NCBI GenBank assembly: GCA_029990175.1
Contig: JARKIP010000065.1
Coordinates: 9,986,501-10,050,500, forward strand
Length of the DNA: 64,000 bases
Direction: 5' to 3'
Origin: Petunia secreta
Lineage: Eukaryota > Streptophyta > Magnoliopsida > Solanales > Solanaceae
The notes below the pieces were generated by a model. The model ran no database searches. It was not told the origin of the DNA and was given only the letters and a program-made list of their open reading frames with translations. The position numbers and the translations under genes are program-made. Numbering within the stretch: position 1 is the stretch's first letter; each line of letters begins with the position of its first letter. Shown in pieces: positions 22,186 through 31,475 of this stretch.

Positions 22186-23517
22186 ATCCTTCGATGGTAT
22201 AAGTCTCTGCAGGAATGGTGGGGGGAGGCAGAGGTGCCTCCTTTTTCTCTTCTTTCTTCTTTACCTTCTCCACTTTTTCAACTTTTTCTATTTCAGCTCT
22301 CTCCTCAGACTTGGCCATTAGCTCTCCACCTTCAATTAAAGTCACTGCAAGACATAGTTCAGGCTCTTTTTTAACAGTGCTTATTTCTCCCACCAACTGC
22401 CCCAACTGGTGCTCCAGGTTCTTGTGACCATTGGCAATATCTTGTATGGCCTGTGCATGGGCTGCAGTGTCAGCTATCATTCTCTGCTGGCCCGCCATTA
22501 TATGCTTTAGCATATCTTCAACTGAACTGCTAACCTGCTGTGGTGGAGCTGGAAATGGGTGGTAATTATTCGGGGCTCTCGTATCGCCTTGATAATAAGC
22601 ATTACAAAACTCATTTTGACCCTGCACCCCATTTTGATTACCCACATAATAAACTGACTCTGGATTAGAGGAGCAAATCTCTGTAGCATGGTCTTGACCA
22701 CAAACCTCAGAAAAACTCTGGAGTTGTTGCACTGGAGCCACTGCTTGCTGAGTCTTTGGCAGAGCTAACTTGCTAATTTGATTGGAAATAGCATCCATCC
22801 TCGCCCTTAGCTCTGAAACTGCATCTAACCGAAGTACCCCTGCAGATTTCTGCGTAATAGCTCTACCATCTCCCTGCCAATCAGGATTGCTCTGCGAAAA
22901 CTTATCTAGCAAATCATAGATCTGGTCAAAATTTAAGGCTAATACTTGGCCTCCAGAGCCAGCATCTACCACGATCTTAGTATGCGCATTCAACCCCTCA
23001 ACAAAAGTATGTGAAACAACCTCATTGGATTGGTTGTGGTGTGGACAATCTCTCAATAAAGCTTTAAATCGCTCCCAGGCTGAATACAAAGACTCTCCTT
23101 CTAATTGTCTGAAGGACATAATTTCACTCCTCAGCCGGGCTGTCTTAACAGATGGATAAAATTTAGCCAAGAACTTCTTGCCAAATCCTCCCAAGCAGTG
23201 ATAGACCCAGACTTTTCAGCCTTTAACCACTTCCTTGCTGCCCCAATCAGTGATAACCGGAACAACGTCAAACGAACATAATCAGTAGGAACTCCCGCTG
23301 GTGTATAAGTATCACTGATCTCCAGGAAATTCTGAATATGTTGTTGCGGATCTTCATGAAGTAATCCACCATATTGCCCAGTCACATGCAGCAACTGAAT
23401 CATGCCGGACTTAATCTCAAAGTGCCCGGTGATAGCGGGCTTAACTATGCTAGATGCTACCCCCTCCAGGCTGGGGAGAGCAACAACTCGCACAGCTAAA
23501 GCTAGTTCTGCTGCCAT
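22136..23517 (-). pseudogene. Gypsy gag, one frameshift
   Basis: Starts MAAELALAVRVVALPSL at 23517. Capsid-type sequence follows (HEDPQQHIQNFLEI, VRLTLFRLSLIGAARKWL). A frameshift near 23180 leads to KKFLAKFYPSVKTARLR, SLYSAWERFKALLRDCPHH and FVEGLNAHTKIVVDAGSGG, which are standard plant gypsy Gag motifs. A Gln-rich stretch and a Lys/Glu-rich, Pro-rich C-terminus come last. I see no CCHC knuckle, which is usual for Athila-type gag. The frameshift may be decay or a sequence error. Confidence 0.8.
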
Positions 23518-23638
23518 TCCTGTAGGTAAAGATCAAGCAGGACCTAATACCTGAAACAACACAAAACTCAAAACAAAAATTAAACTTGAATAGAAAGTAA
23601 TAAACTGTTCAAAAAGAAATCAGTCAATTATTTAGTCT

Positions 23639-23656
23639 CCGGCAACGGCACCAAAA
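23639..23656 (-). other. Primer-binding site of the gypsy element
   Basis: Sense strand TTTTGGTGCCGTTGCCGG, about 10 nt inside the 5' LTR. It resembles the TGGCGCCGTTGCCGG primer site of Athila/Tat-type elements. Confidence 0.65.
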
Positions 23657-23663
23657 ACTAATA

Positions 23664-24965
23664 AACTGCTCCCAAACGCACACGCAAGTATACGTGGTCG
23701 ACAAGTAATAAAGTGAGAAATCGAGTATCGTTCCCACGAGGACTATTCAGACTAAATTCTAGCGACCAATTTATATAAACTATTCAGGGATCTTTTTCCA
23801 ATAGTGAAGATTTTACTAACTAAAACAATAATTAAAACAAATAACTGAAGTCGAGTAACATAGCAAATTCTAGGTTGTTATCAATAAAAGAGAAACGATC
23901 CAGGGTCAGAGTTACGAACAATCCAGTTGAGTTTTCCAGTTGATTCTACTTCTTGATTTCCTAGATTGCTAACTAACAGGTTAATTGCACCCATGAAAAT
24001 CTTTCGATTCTTCACGATCTATGAAGGCTACTCCAATCCCTATATGTCTATGGGTTGAATCACGTGCACGAATTACGAATTCAATGATTAGTTAAGCTAG
24101 GCGAGCAAGTATATGTCTATCCTACTCACAAATTGGTTCCCCGATGCCCGGGTTCATAATCTAGCTCTACTCTTTCTTATTGCGTTCACAAGTTTCCTCT
24201 GTCGAGTTCAACTTATAAACCATCGATAGTGTTCAATTATCAGGCCTCAATAATCAAACAATTATGATCGAGAAAGAATAAACAATCTGTAATGGTAAAT
24301 CAATATATAGAAATCAACTTTCAAACATCAACCTTCATGTATTTACTCTAACCCTAGAAGGAACAAACTATAGAATTAAAGAGAAGAATAAGAGAAAGAG
24401 AGAAAGAACTTGTGTAGAAGACATCCAGGGCTCCTCCCTCTCCTCCAAAACTTTCTCCAAAGTCTGAACTCCTATCAAAAACTAAGTAAAACAGTATTTA
24501 TAGGGTTTACAAAGGCCTGGTAATAAGTTAGACCTAAGCCTAGACGAAATAGGAAGTCAAAATACGCTCCAGGGGCACTATAACTGGCGCCCCGCGCCTC
24601 GTAATGCGCGACCCAAGGCAGTTCACGTCAAACCTTGCATGCTTTTGCCACGCGCCACGCAGCCAAACGCGCCAGAAGCTGGGCGGCGCGGCGCACCACC
24701 TGTAGCGCCAGGCAATTTTCTGTTTCGTTGCTCCTTTGCTCGCTTCGTGTCGTGACCTCGTGTGCTCGATCCAATCCTCAATCAAAATCCAATCATTCCT
24801 TGCTCAATCACGCTCCTAAAAGCTCCAATTGCACTGCATAACAACCTACATACACACAACATAAAATCAGTGCAAAACCACATTCATAAACTAGAAAACG
24901 TGCGAATAAAGTATCCAAACGTAAGGAAATATTACGGAAATATAGGCATAAAATGTCAAACATCA
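23664..24965 (-). repeat. 5' LTR of the gag-protease gypsy element
   Basis: Partner of 18084-19393; ends CATCA at 24965 followed by CCTTC. The two LTRs differ at scattered sites and by a small indel in the GC-rich patch, so the insertion is not brand new. Confidence 0.85.
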
Positions 24966-27177
24966 CCTTCAATGGGATTTGGATGAGTTTTTAAGAGATC
25001 GAAGGTGGGAATAATTTGTGTGGAATTTTGCTTTGTAATGAGCTGCTTTAAAGTAGATAGAGGTATTAAATCAGGAATTGGAGAACATCCCACAGCTTTA
25101 TTCAATAACATCTTCATGTCATCAGTAATTAGCTGCTTATTAAATGCAGTCCCAGAGATTCTAGGAGACACATTTATTATCTCCTTTCCCAAAACTGAGT
25201 CAGTACAAAGAACGCCCTCACGTGGGGTTAAAGTCAACCCCTTAGCATTAATACCAGTTGAATAATTAATACCTTCCTTCAATACCAAGGCAGCATTAAT
25301 TGAACCCTCAGCTTTACAACCTATATCAAAGCCATTTTCACACTTCTCACCCTTAGCTTTAAAAGCAGCTGGAGCATTAACAACCTCGTTCAAATCAGAC
25401 GCAGCATTAATATTACTCACGCCCTCAGCTTTAAAACCTGAAGCAACACCCTCAGATTTAAAGCGTGCAGCTGACCCTTTATGACTCAATATATTCACAC
25501 CCTCAGCTTGAATGCCTTCTGATTGTGAAACATAAATTCCAACTGTTGAATTAAAATCTGCAGCTGACTCTATAAGACCCACAACTTAAATTCCTGTTGA
25601 GCCTGAAGCATTAATATTGGCCTGCAATAAGTGCGACCCCTCAGCTTTAAATCGCTTGTTGACTCCTGAACCAATAGCTTCCTGCTTCTTTGCAGGCACA
25701 TTAAAATCTGGGACATCATTAACTGCAGCTCCATCCCTTGGATCCAGGCAAAAAAACTCGCAGCATTAAAACTATTCCCACCTCGATTCTTAGCTGAAAA
25801 ATATTCCTTACCTGGGACCTGGACTGCCTCATCAATAATAATAACTCCACGAGATCTAAGCAATTCTTTATCCAGAACCCCACCTCCTCCAGCTTTAATA
25901 CGAGGCTCAAACAACTCCATACCACTTTTAACTATCTTTATCTGCACCCTAGGGTTAGAGTTACCAACTAACTTACCTACCTCCTTGTCTTTTTTCTTTT
26001 CTGTTTGGATTTCATCAGCGTGAGCACCCCCATTATCAACCACTTGTAAAACATCTTCATCTTCAATTTGCAAAGCTGCAAAAGCATTAGAAGTATGCTT
26101 CTTAACATGTGTTCGATCTTCTTGATTTTGGTGCACCACTCCCTTGTTTTTGTTAACAACCTGCCACACACCTTGTTCTCGATAATTATTGTTCTTTCTA
26201 TTCCCATTCCCTTGAAACCTTGCCTGCTTACCTTCAGCAATCGCATCATATTTTGTGTTGCTAGGGCCTACTTCCCCCACAATATTTCCACTCTTGAGGA
26301 CACGTGAAACTGGTGGTAGATCATCCTTGTCATTATTACCATGAAGTTAAACAAGCTTCTCTTCATAAAGGTCGGGATGAAGAACACGACACTCAACATC
26401 ATCGTGGCCTTGCAAACAACATTGTTTACAATATTTTGGTAAATAATCGTATACAATCTTAATGCATTTTGAGTGTTTCTTCCCCGATTCTTCATCAACT
26501 TCTACAATATCAATCTCATGAGGCAAGTCACCTAACAAATCTATTTCTACCTTCACACGAGCACAACTAGGACGAGTATGATTAATGGTGGCTGCGTCAA
26601 GATGTAGAGGCTTACCCACTGCCAAAGCCAAGGAGAAAACACATTCTTTTACAAAGAAATTAGGAGGCAAATTTGGAAAAGAAATCCATCCTATAGCAAT
26701 TGATGTCTCCTCTCTAGGGTCACACCATGGATCCCACTTCAATGTAAACGAGCTACGACCAAGGTTTAACCAATGTCCCTTTGAGAGTAAATTCACGTAA
26801 TCAAACAATGAGCACCTAATCAAGATACTACGATTATCCAAAGAACCAATAACGCAATGCCCCTTAATCTCACATTGTGCTGGAATAACTTTACGTAAAT
26901 CATTCAACTCCGGAGAACCATACGTAAACTTGCCAATAATGCCGAAAATCAGTTTGGTGGATGCAATGGATTGTTGGACTTCCTTTTTATCCCAAAACAT
27001 TGTAGGCCTGCCATTAACTTTTTGAGGGTGATGAATGGGCAAGGTAGGGACTGTAGGTGCTGGGTTAAGACTGTTTTGAGCTGGTGGAACAACCACGGCT
27101 GTATAGGATGTTGTGGAGGGCATTGAGGGGGGCTGAGCAACCCCAGTGGGGGGGCTGCCCAGTGGCCTGATCGGCCA
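24966..27177 (-). pseudogene. LINE-b ORF1, N-terminal part (DUF4283 + CCHC)
   Basis: The ATG is at 27177. A seventh C in the GGGCAGCCCCCCC run shifts the frame, and the main frame resumes at 27123. It shows GIIGKFTYGSPELNDLRK, CEIKGHCVIGSL, WDPWCDPREETSIAIGW and NHTRPSCARVKVEIDLLG. A complete knuckle, CKQCCLQGHDDVEC (CX2CX4HX4C), follows. After a stop near 26347 a basic, low-complexity middle region continues in pieces at 26280-25570 and 25582-24956. A gypsy element then interrupts it. The rest is at 17665-18078. Confidence 0.8.
27133..27162 (-). promoter_or_regulatory. ORF1 5' coding hairpin of LINE-b
   Basis: Same 12-bp stem as LINE-a, with a 6-nt loop because of the extra C. Confidence 0.6.
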
Positions 27178-27306
27178 TGGGAGAAGTGAAGAAGACGCTG
27201 CTAGTAAATCGCCTAGAAGTCGCCTAGGAGATCGCCCTCCTAGAGAGAAAACTCGGTATCTTTTTGGGTAGGTTTAGGGTTTAGGGTTTTTTATTAAAAG
27301 TGAATA

Positions 27307-27329
27307 TCACTAGGCAGGGTGCCTAGTGA
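27307..27329 (-). promoter_or_regulatory. 3'-terminal hairpin of LINE-c
   Basis: Arms TCACTAGGCA and TGCCTAGTGA: a 10-bp perfect stem with two compensated base-pair changes relative to LINE-a. Confidence 0.75.
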
Positions 27330-27426
27330 CTAGTTTTATAAATAATAAATTCCTCAAAGAGGACAATACAAAGTAAGGAGGGCCAAACCATACCTTACAT
27401 CATCCTATCGAGGTGAGACCTCGCTC

Positions 27427-27690
27427 CTAACAAGAATGCAAAAAATAAGAACTAGCAAGAACCAAATAAAATATGATCATCACAGAGTTTATAACACACT
27501 CTATGATGATATTATATATGAAAATACTAAAATAATGAAATAATATAAAAGCTAGAAAGAAAGTGGAATCATGCAATCCGCACTTCCTTCTACAAGTGAT
27601 GAAATGGAAAATGTAGAAAGGCCCTACTATACTAACTTGAAAAAATGATATTTGTGGCTCTCTATCACGATCATATATGCTGTCCATCAT
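27427..27690 (-). CDS. Small terminal ORF of LINE-c (87 aa)
   Basis: ATGATGG overlaps the ORF1 TGA (ATGA). The product reads MMDSIYDRDREPQISFFQVS, then a hydrophobic segment FYIFHFIT and a second one with LVLASSYFLH. Four copies of this ORF are open in the window (LINE-c, -d, -j, -k). Short hydrophobic, function unknown; it may encode a protein or may be constrained as RNA. Confidence 0.4.
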   Translation of the reverse strand: MMDSIYDRDREPQISFFQVSIVGPFYIFHFITCRRKCGLHDSTFFLAFILFHYFSIFIYNIIIECVINSVMIIFYLVLASSYFLHSC

Positions 27691-27747
27691 TTCTTCGACT
27701 TCTTAGACTTTTTAGATTTTGATTTTGTACTCCTCGTAGGTTGCACC

Positions 27748-30408
27748 CTAGTTGGCTCTAATAGGCGCCTTACCCCCCCTAATTCTCTTTGGGGCATTAT
27801 CATGAATTTCCCTAGGTGAAAAATCTCCTTCTCGAGCCACCATGCTAAAATTATGTGCAGTGGATTCGTCCTCAAATTCCTCTTCTTCAAACAAATCATC
27901 ATCCTCCACCAAATAATGTCCTTGAGGAACCCTTTCTTGGAATGATGCCACTTGCCGTGCCAAGATACCCCTCGTATCATTCAAATCCATTCTCTTGACG
28001 AGTTCATCATCCGTGGGTGAACACTTTGAATGTGGGACAAACTGCATCAAGGATTTAGGCACAAAAGATGGAGCATTGATGTTCAAAAAAGACTTACCAA
28101 AATTTGGAGAAGCACTTCTACACAATTGTTCAAGATGAGCCGTTGGTATTAAGTCTTTTCCAAAAAATTTTGGCTTGGTTACACTCACAGATTCCAATTT
28201 TGTGCTAACCTCAAGTGAAGGAATAGTGAGAGCTTGTTTATTTTCCACACAGGTACGTTGGCTCAAATTGACATCATCATCCTCACTTATATCCAGTACT
28301 GAGGCATTAGTACCCAAGAGAGGAGTACTAGCTGCAGCTGCTTCCAATGCTTCACAATTTTGCACATCCAACTGCTCTCCCACATCGACAAGAGGTAAGT
28401 TTGGTGTTTGGGATTCCTTTTCCCCATCTGAAGGAATAGAATCCTTAACAGAAGGAGAGTCAATAATCACCAAACGTACAGCACCATTAACTATCGTCGC
28501 ATCAACAGGAGGAGTCTGGGCATTAAATTCGAGAGCTCTTTCAGCTTCAAAGTCAACAGCATATCGACCCTCAGATTCAGCTGGGAGCATATTATTCCCA
28601 TGCTCACTTTGAGAAGGGATATTCCCAATCAAGCTAGGAGGAGAACTCTTATCCAAGCACGCTGCATCCCTCTTCACGTGTAAAGTTGAGGGCTGTTGTT
28701 CCACAATCTCATTAATACCAGTGGGAGCTGAATTAAAGTCACTAGGAAACGCTAAAGGCTGCTTCCCAGCATTCAAAGAATCCCCTCGTGACTCCACTGC
28801 ATTAAATGCACCCTCACGTGACAATGTCTCATTAAAACTCGTGCCTGAAGATTCCCCAACAAAGTCCAGCTTCAATACCTCATCAATTTTGTCCAAGGCA
28901 CGGTCCACATTGTTTTTAGTTCCCACGTGAGCACCTTGTTGACTGCCTTTCCCATCATTAATTTCTTGTCTCACTCCCAGCTTAATAACATTATTAGCAG
29001 ACCCTGACAAAGAATTCTCAGCGTCAACGGGTTTCCTAGCTAGTTCAGAAGTGGGGGCTGCAACGCTGTGACTTTTCCTATTGTTATTCAAATTCCCAGC
29101 TTCGTCATGAATACAATCTGCAGCATTCTTCTTTCCTTCGACGTAAACAGCCTTCAAACTAGACTGCTCACTTGGCACTACCTCTTGATCTGCCACTTTT
29201 ATATCATCATCACCATGAACTTCTTCGTCTAAAATAGCAAAAGCATTGGTGGTCTTTAGTTCTCGAGGCTGATCAACTATGATTAACTCTTCTTCTTGTC
29301 TAGCATGTTGTCTATTGTTTGCACTCCTTGCTTGAGTTTTTTCTACTTTATTGTCAATGTTTGGCATCTCATCAACATTACCTTTGTTACCAACAAGCTT
29401 AGGTTGATACTGTAACTTAGCAGCATGACCCTTCTTTCTCGTAACCTGCTGCCAATCTTGTGCATTGCCCACAATCTTCCTAACAGCTTCATTCTTCGTG
29501 TTCGACGGACCAACTTGATCCTTATGTTGTTGCACAAATTTATCTTGACAAAGCTGCCAAATTTTGTCCTCCTTAGTAGGTTTCAAAGCAGGATTAATAA
29601 CATGGCATTCATCTTCAGCATGGCCTTGCAAGTTGCAAGTAGTACAGTACTTAGGCTTGAATTCACACCTTATAGGCACCCATTTATCGCTTATCTTCCC
29701 TGTAGCTTTGGACCTTACTCCAACATTAATTCTCTTTGGAAACTCTTTCAATAAATCGACCTCAACTTTAACTTTGGCACAACTAGGTCGTGTTTTATTT
29801 TTTGTTGCTAAATCCCCGGTGAGAGGCTTACCCACTGCAGCAGCTAAAGAAAATATAGCTTCTTTGGAGAAAAACTCTTGTGGAAGTGAGGGGAAGGAGA
29901 TCCATGCTACTGCAATGGTTGTTTCAATCTCTGGATTAAACCACGTATCATATTTGAAAGTTCTCATGTGGTAATCAAGGCTGCCAAATCTAATGAAAAA
30001 AGATCTGGACAACATATGATCGTAGTCCTCCATATTAGATAACCTTATCAATAGGTGTCGATTGTCAATAAGACCAATGGAACAATGGCCTTTGATTTCA
30101 CATTGACTAGCAACAATTTTCCTCAAGACGGTAATGTCAGGTTTTCCATAAGAGAACTTACCCAATACTGCATATCGTAAGTGGTCCTGAAGGACCAGCT
30201 GTTCCACCTTCTCTTCCTCCCATACAACCCTAGGTTCACCATGAATATATTCCAAAGGTTTACGAGGAACCACTGTTTTAGGAGCAGTAGGCGATGGAGC
30301 AATTATATGAGCATATGTAGTTGGTACAGAAGGTGTTTCAACGTGTAAAGGTGGAGGAGAAACCTGGACAACCCCATGAGGGGGCTGTCCAGCGGCTGTA
30401 GCAACCAT
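27748..30408 (-). CDS. LINE-c ORF1, 886 codons open
   Basis: Starts MVATAAGQPPHGVVQVSPPP. The DUF4283-type domain spans about residues 70-210 (AVLGKFSYGKPDI, CEIKGHCSIGLI, VAWISFPSLPQEFF, TRPSCAKVKVEVDLL). The knuckle CTTCNLQGHAEDEC is at about residues 260-273. A long, variable, acidic middle follows, and near the end ESTAHNFSMVAREGDFSPRE. A frameshift close to the end gives IRGGKAPIRAN; the sister element keeps QPTRSTKSKSKKSKK in the other frame, ending at 27687. Nucleic-acid-binding ORF1 protein by family. This is the most intact ORF1 in the array. Confidence 0.8.
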   Translation of the reverse strand: MVATAAGQPPHGVVQVSPPPLHVETPSVPTTYAHIIAPSPTAPKTVVPRKPLEYIHGEPRVVWEEEKVEQLVLQDHLRYAVLGKFSYGKPDITVLRKIVASQCEIKGHCSIGLIDNRHLLIRLSNMEDYDHMLSRSFFIRFGSLDYHMRTFKYDTWFNPEIETTIAVAWISFPSLPQEFFSKEAIFSLAAAVGKPLTGDLATKNKTRPSCAKVKVEVDLLKEFPKRINVGVRSKATGKISDKWVPIRCEFKPKYCTTCNLQGHAEDECHVINPALKPTKEDKIWQLCQDKFVQQHKDQVGPSNTKNEAVRKIVGNAQDWQQVTRKKGHAAKLQYQPKLVGNKGNVDEMPNIDNKVEKTQARSANNRQHARQEEELIIVDQPRELKTTNAFAILDEEVHGDDDIKVADQEVVPSEQSSLKAVYVEGKKNAADCIHDEAGNLNNNRKSHSVAAPTSELARKPVDAENSLSGSANNVIKLGVRQEINDGKGSQQGAHVGTKNNVDRALDKIDEVLKLDFVGESSGTSFNETLSREGAFNAVESRGDSLNAGKQPLAFPSDFNSAPTGINEIVEQQPSTLHVKRDAACLDKSSPPSLIGNIPSQSEHGNNMLPAESEGRYAVDFEAERALEFNAQTPPVDATIVNGAVRLVIIDSPSVKDSIPSDGEKESQTPNLPLVDVGEQLDVQNCEALEAAAASTPLLGTNASVLDISEDDDVNLSQRTCVENKQALTIPSLEVSTKLESVSVTKPKFFGKDLIPTAHLEQLCRSASPNFGKSFLNINAPSFVPKSLMQFVPHSKCSPTDDELVKRMDLNDTRGILARQVASFQERVPQGHYLVEDDDLFEEEEFEDESTAHNFSMVAREGDFSPREIHDNAPKRIRGGKAPIRAN
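30364..30392 (-). promoter_or_regulatory. ORF1 5' coding hairpin of LINE-c
   Basis: CTGGACAGCCCC pairs with GGGGTTGTCCAG over 12 bp. The G-to-A change in the left arm stays paired with U, a compensated difference from LINE-a. Confidence 0.65.
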
Positions 30409-30509
30409 TAAAGTTGACCCCGAGCTATTCTATTGAAAATCGCCAAATCGCCAATTTTGAGAGAGAAAACGGTTTCCAAGTTTAGGGGTTTTTTTTTAAT
30501 AGCAAAATT

Positions 30510-30538
30510 CCACTAAGCTTATAGCTTAAGCTTAGTGG
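30510..30538 (-). promoter_or_regulatory. 3'-terminal hairpin of LINE-d
   Basis: Arms CCACTAAGCT and AGCTTAGTGG with a 9-nt loop carrying a small duplication. The outer pair is C-G where LINE-a has U-A. Confidence 0.7.
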
Positions 30539-30627
30539 CTAGTTTTATTAATAATAATAAATCCCTCAAGAAGACAATACAAAGTAAGGAGGGCCAAACC
30601 GTACCTTACATCATCCTATCGATACGC

Positions 30628-30912
30628 CTAGCCCGAATGCAAAAAATAAGAACTCGACAGCACCAGATACTCTATGATTATCACAGAGTTAATAATACAC
30701 TCTGTGATGATATTACATGTGATGATACTAACATAATGAAAAGCTATAAATGCTAGAAAGAAAGTGGAATCATGTAATCCATACTTCCTTTTACAAGTAA
30801 TAAAATGCAAAATGTAGAACGGCCCAACTATACAAACTTGAAAAAATGCTACTTGTGGCTCTCTATCTCGATCATAAATGCTATCCATCATTTCTTCGAC
30901 TTGTTGGACCAA
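30628..30912 (-). CDS. Small terminal ORF of LINE-d (94 aa)
   Basis: Same product as in LINE-c (MMDSIYDRDREPQVAFFQVC ... LVLSSSYFLH) with seven extra N-terminal residues. It lies in a different frame from the 141-codon ORF upstream. Hydrophobic, unknown. Confidence 0.35.
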   Translation of the reverse strand: MVQQVEEMMDSIYDRDREPQVAFFQVCIVGPFYILHFITCKRKYGLHDSTFFLAFIAFHYVSIITCNIITECIINSVIIIEYLVLSSSYFLHSG

Positions 30913-31049
30913 TATCCTAGCTCACTCCCGTGGAAATCCAAGCACGAAATAACCAATTCCAACCCACGAAAACACCCCGAAGCAACAAACAAACCAAAGC
31001 TCGAATTGTGCCTAGCGCCTTGGGGCGCGCGCCGCGGAGCAAACCGCGC

Positions 31050-31475
31050 TCATGGAATTTTTTGAACGCCATGCGTTCGTAGGCACGGCGCATGGCAAAA
31101 GCGTGGTAGAAATGGAGCAAACTGCTTGGCCAGGCGCGGCAGGGGGCGCGGCGCGCCTGCCAAGGCGCCTAAAATTTCTGATTTCGTTTCAAACGCCTGA
31201 AATGATCCAAGACCCAAGCAGCAGTTGTTCCAATCATAAAATACTGAAATTGATACTAACCAAAGCTTGGAATAACCAAAAACATTGTCCATTCCAAATC
31301 CTTGCACAAATCCATTGTGAGCAACATGAATTTTAGCTATGAATATACCTACAAAAACGAACACAAAGTTAGCAAAAAAAGCCTCCATGCTCTCCTCCCT
31401 AAGGACTCGAGCATGAAGGAGAGTTCCACCTCCCTTGTGTCTAACCACTCCTCCTCTTCCTATTGATGTATTCAT
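31050..31475 (-). CDS. LINE-d ORF overlapping the ORF1 stop (141 aa)
   Basis: ATGA overlap with the ORF1 TGA at 31472-31475. It contains EAFFANFVFVFVGIF, which aligns in frame with the ORF3 block FSNFVCSFCR of LINE-g. It then runs through the GC-rich block. Likely the equivalent of ORF3 in this subfamily; unproven. Confidence 0.35.
   Translation of the reverse strand: MNTSIGRGGVVRHKGGGTLLHARVLREESMEAFFANFVFVFVGIFIAKIHVAHNGFVQGFGMDNVFGYSKLWLVSISVFYDWNNCCLGLGSFQAFETKSEILGALAGAPRPLPRLAKQFAPFLPRFCHAPCLRTHGVQKIP

Larger units (their letters stand above)
18084..24965 (-). mobile_element. Athila/Tat-like gypsy element with gag-protease only
   Basis: Two near-identical LTRs (18084-19393 and about 23664-24965) enclose 4.27 kb. 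The element reads leftward: 5' LTR on the right, primer-binding site 23639-23656, gag and aspartic protease 23517-21475, then 2 kb without RT, RNase H or integrase, and a polypurine tract next to the 3' LTR. It sits inside LINE-b ORF1, so it is younger than LINE-b. It appears non-autonomous. Confidence 0.85.
12345..27286 (-). mobile_element. LINE-b: L1-type LINE interrupted by a gypsy LTR element
   Basis: The 5' end near 27286 carries CCCTAAACCCTAAACC, then ORF1 starts at about 27177. ORF1 is split by the LTR element at 18084-24965 and resumes at 18078. ORF2 is 17664-13514, ORF3 13533-12379, the hairpin 12363-12385, and the poly(A) adjoins LINE-a. Without the insertion it is about 8.05 kb. 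The RT core is the best preserved in the window. Confidence 0.85.
27287..30488 (-). mobile_element. LINE-c: ORF1-only LINE (HAL1-like)
   Basis: This 3.2-kb unit has a 5' leader with TCTCTCTC and GGCGATTT, a nearly intact long ORF1, a small overlapping terminal ORF, the 3' hairpin and a short A-rich tail next to LINE-b. No endonuclease, RT or RNase H sequence is present. Its 3' end matches the autonomous LINEs (ATAAAA..GTCACTA). Confidence 0.85.

Noticed and set aside
12345..27286. Two separate LINEs either side of the gypsy element
   Set aside because: The ORF1 reading resumes across the insertion with a near-identical 5-bp duplication, and LINE-g shows the uninterrupted version.
27240..27300. 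True interstitial telomere tract
   Set aside because: Only two or three TTTAGGG units occur at each junction, so they are junction motifs rather than a telomeric array.
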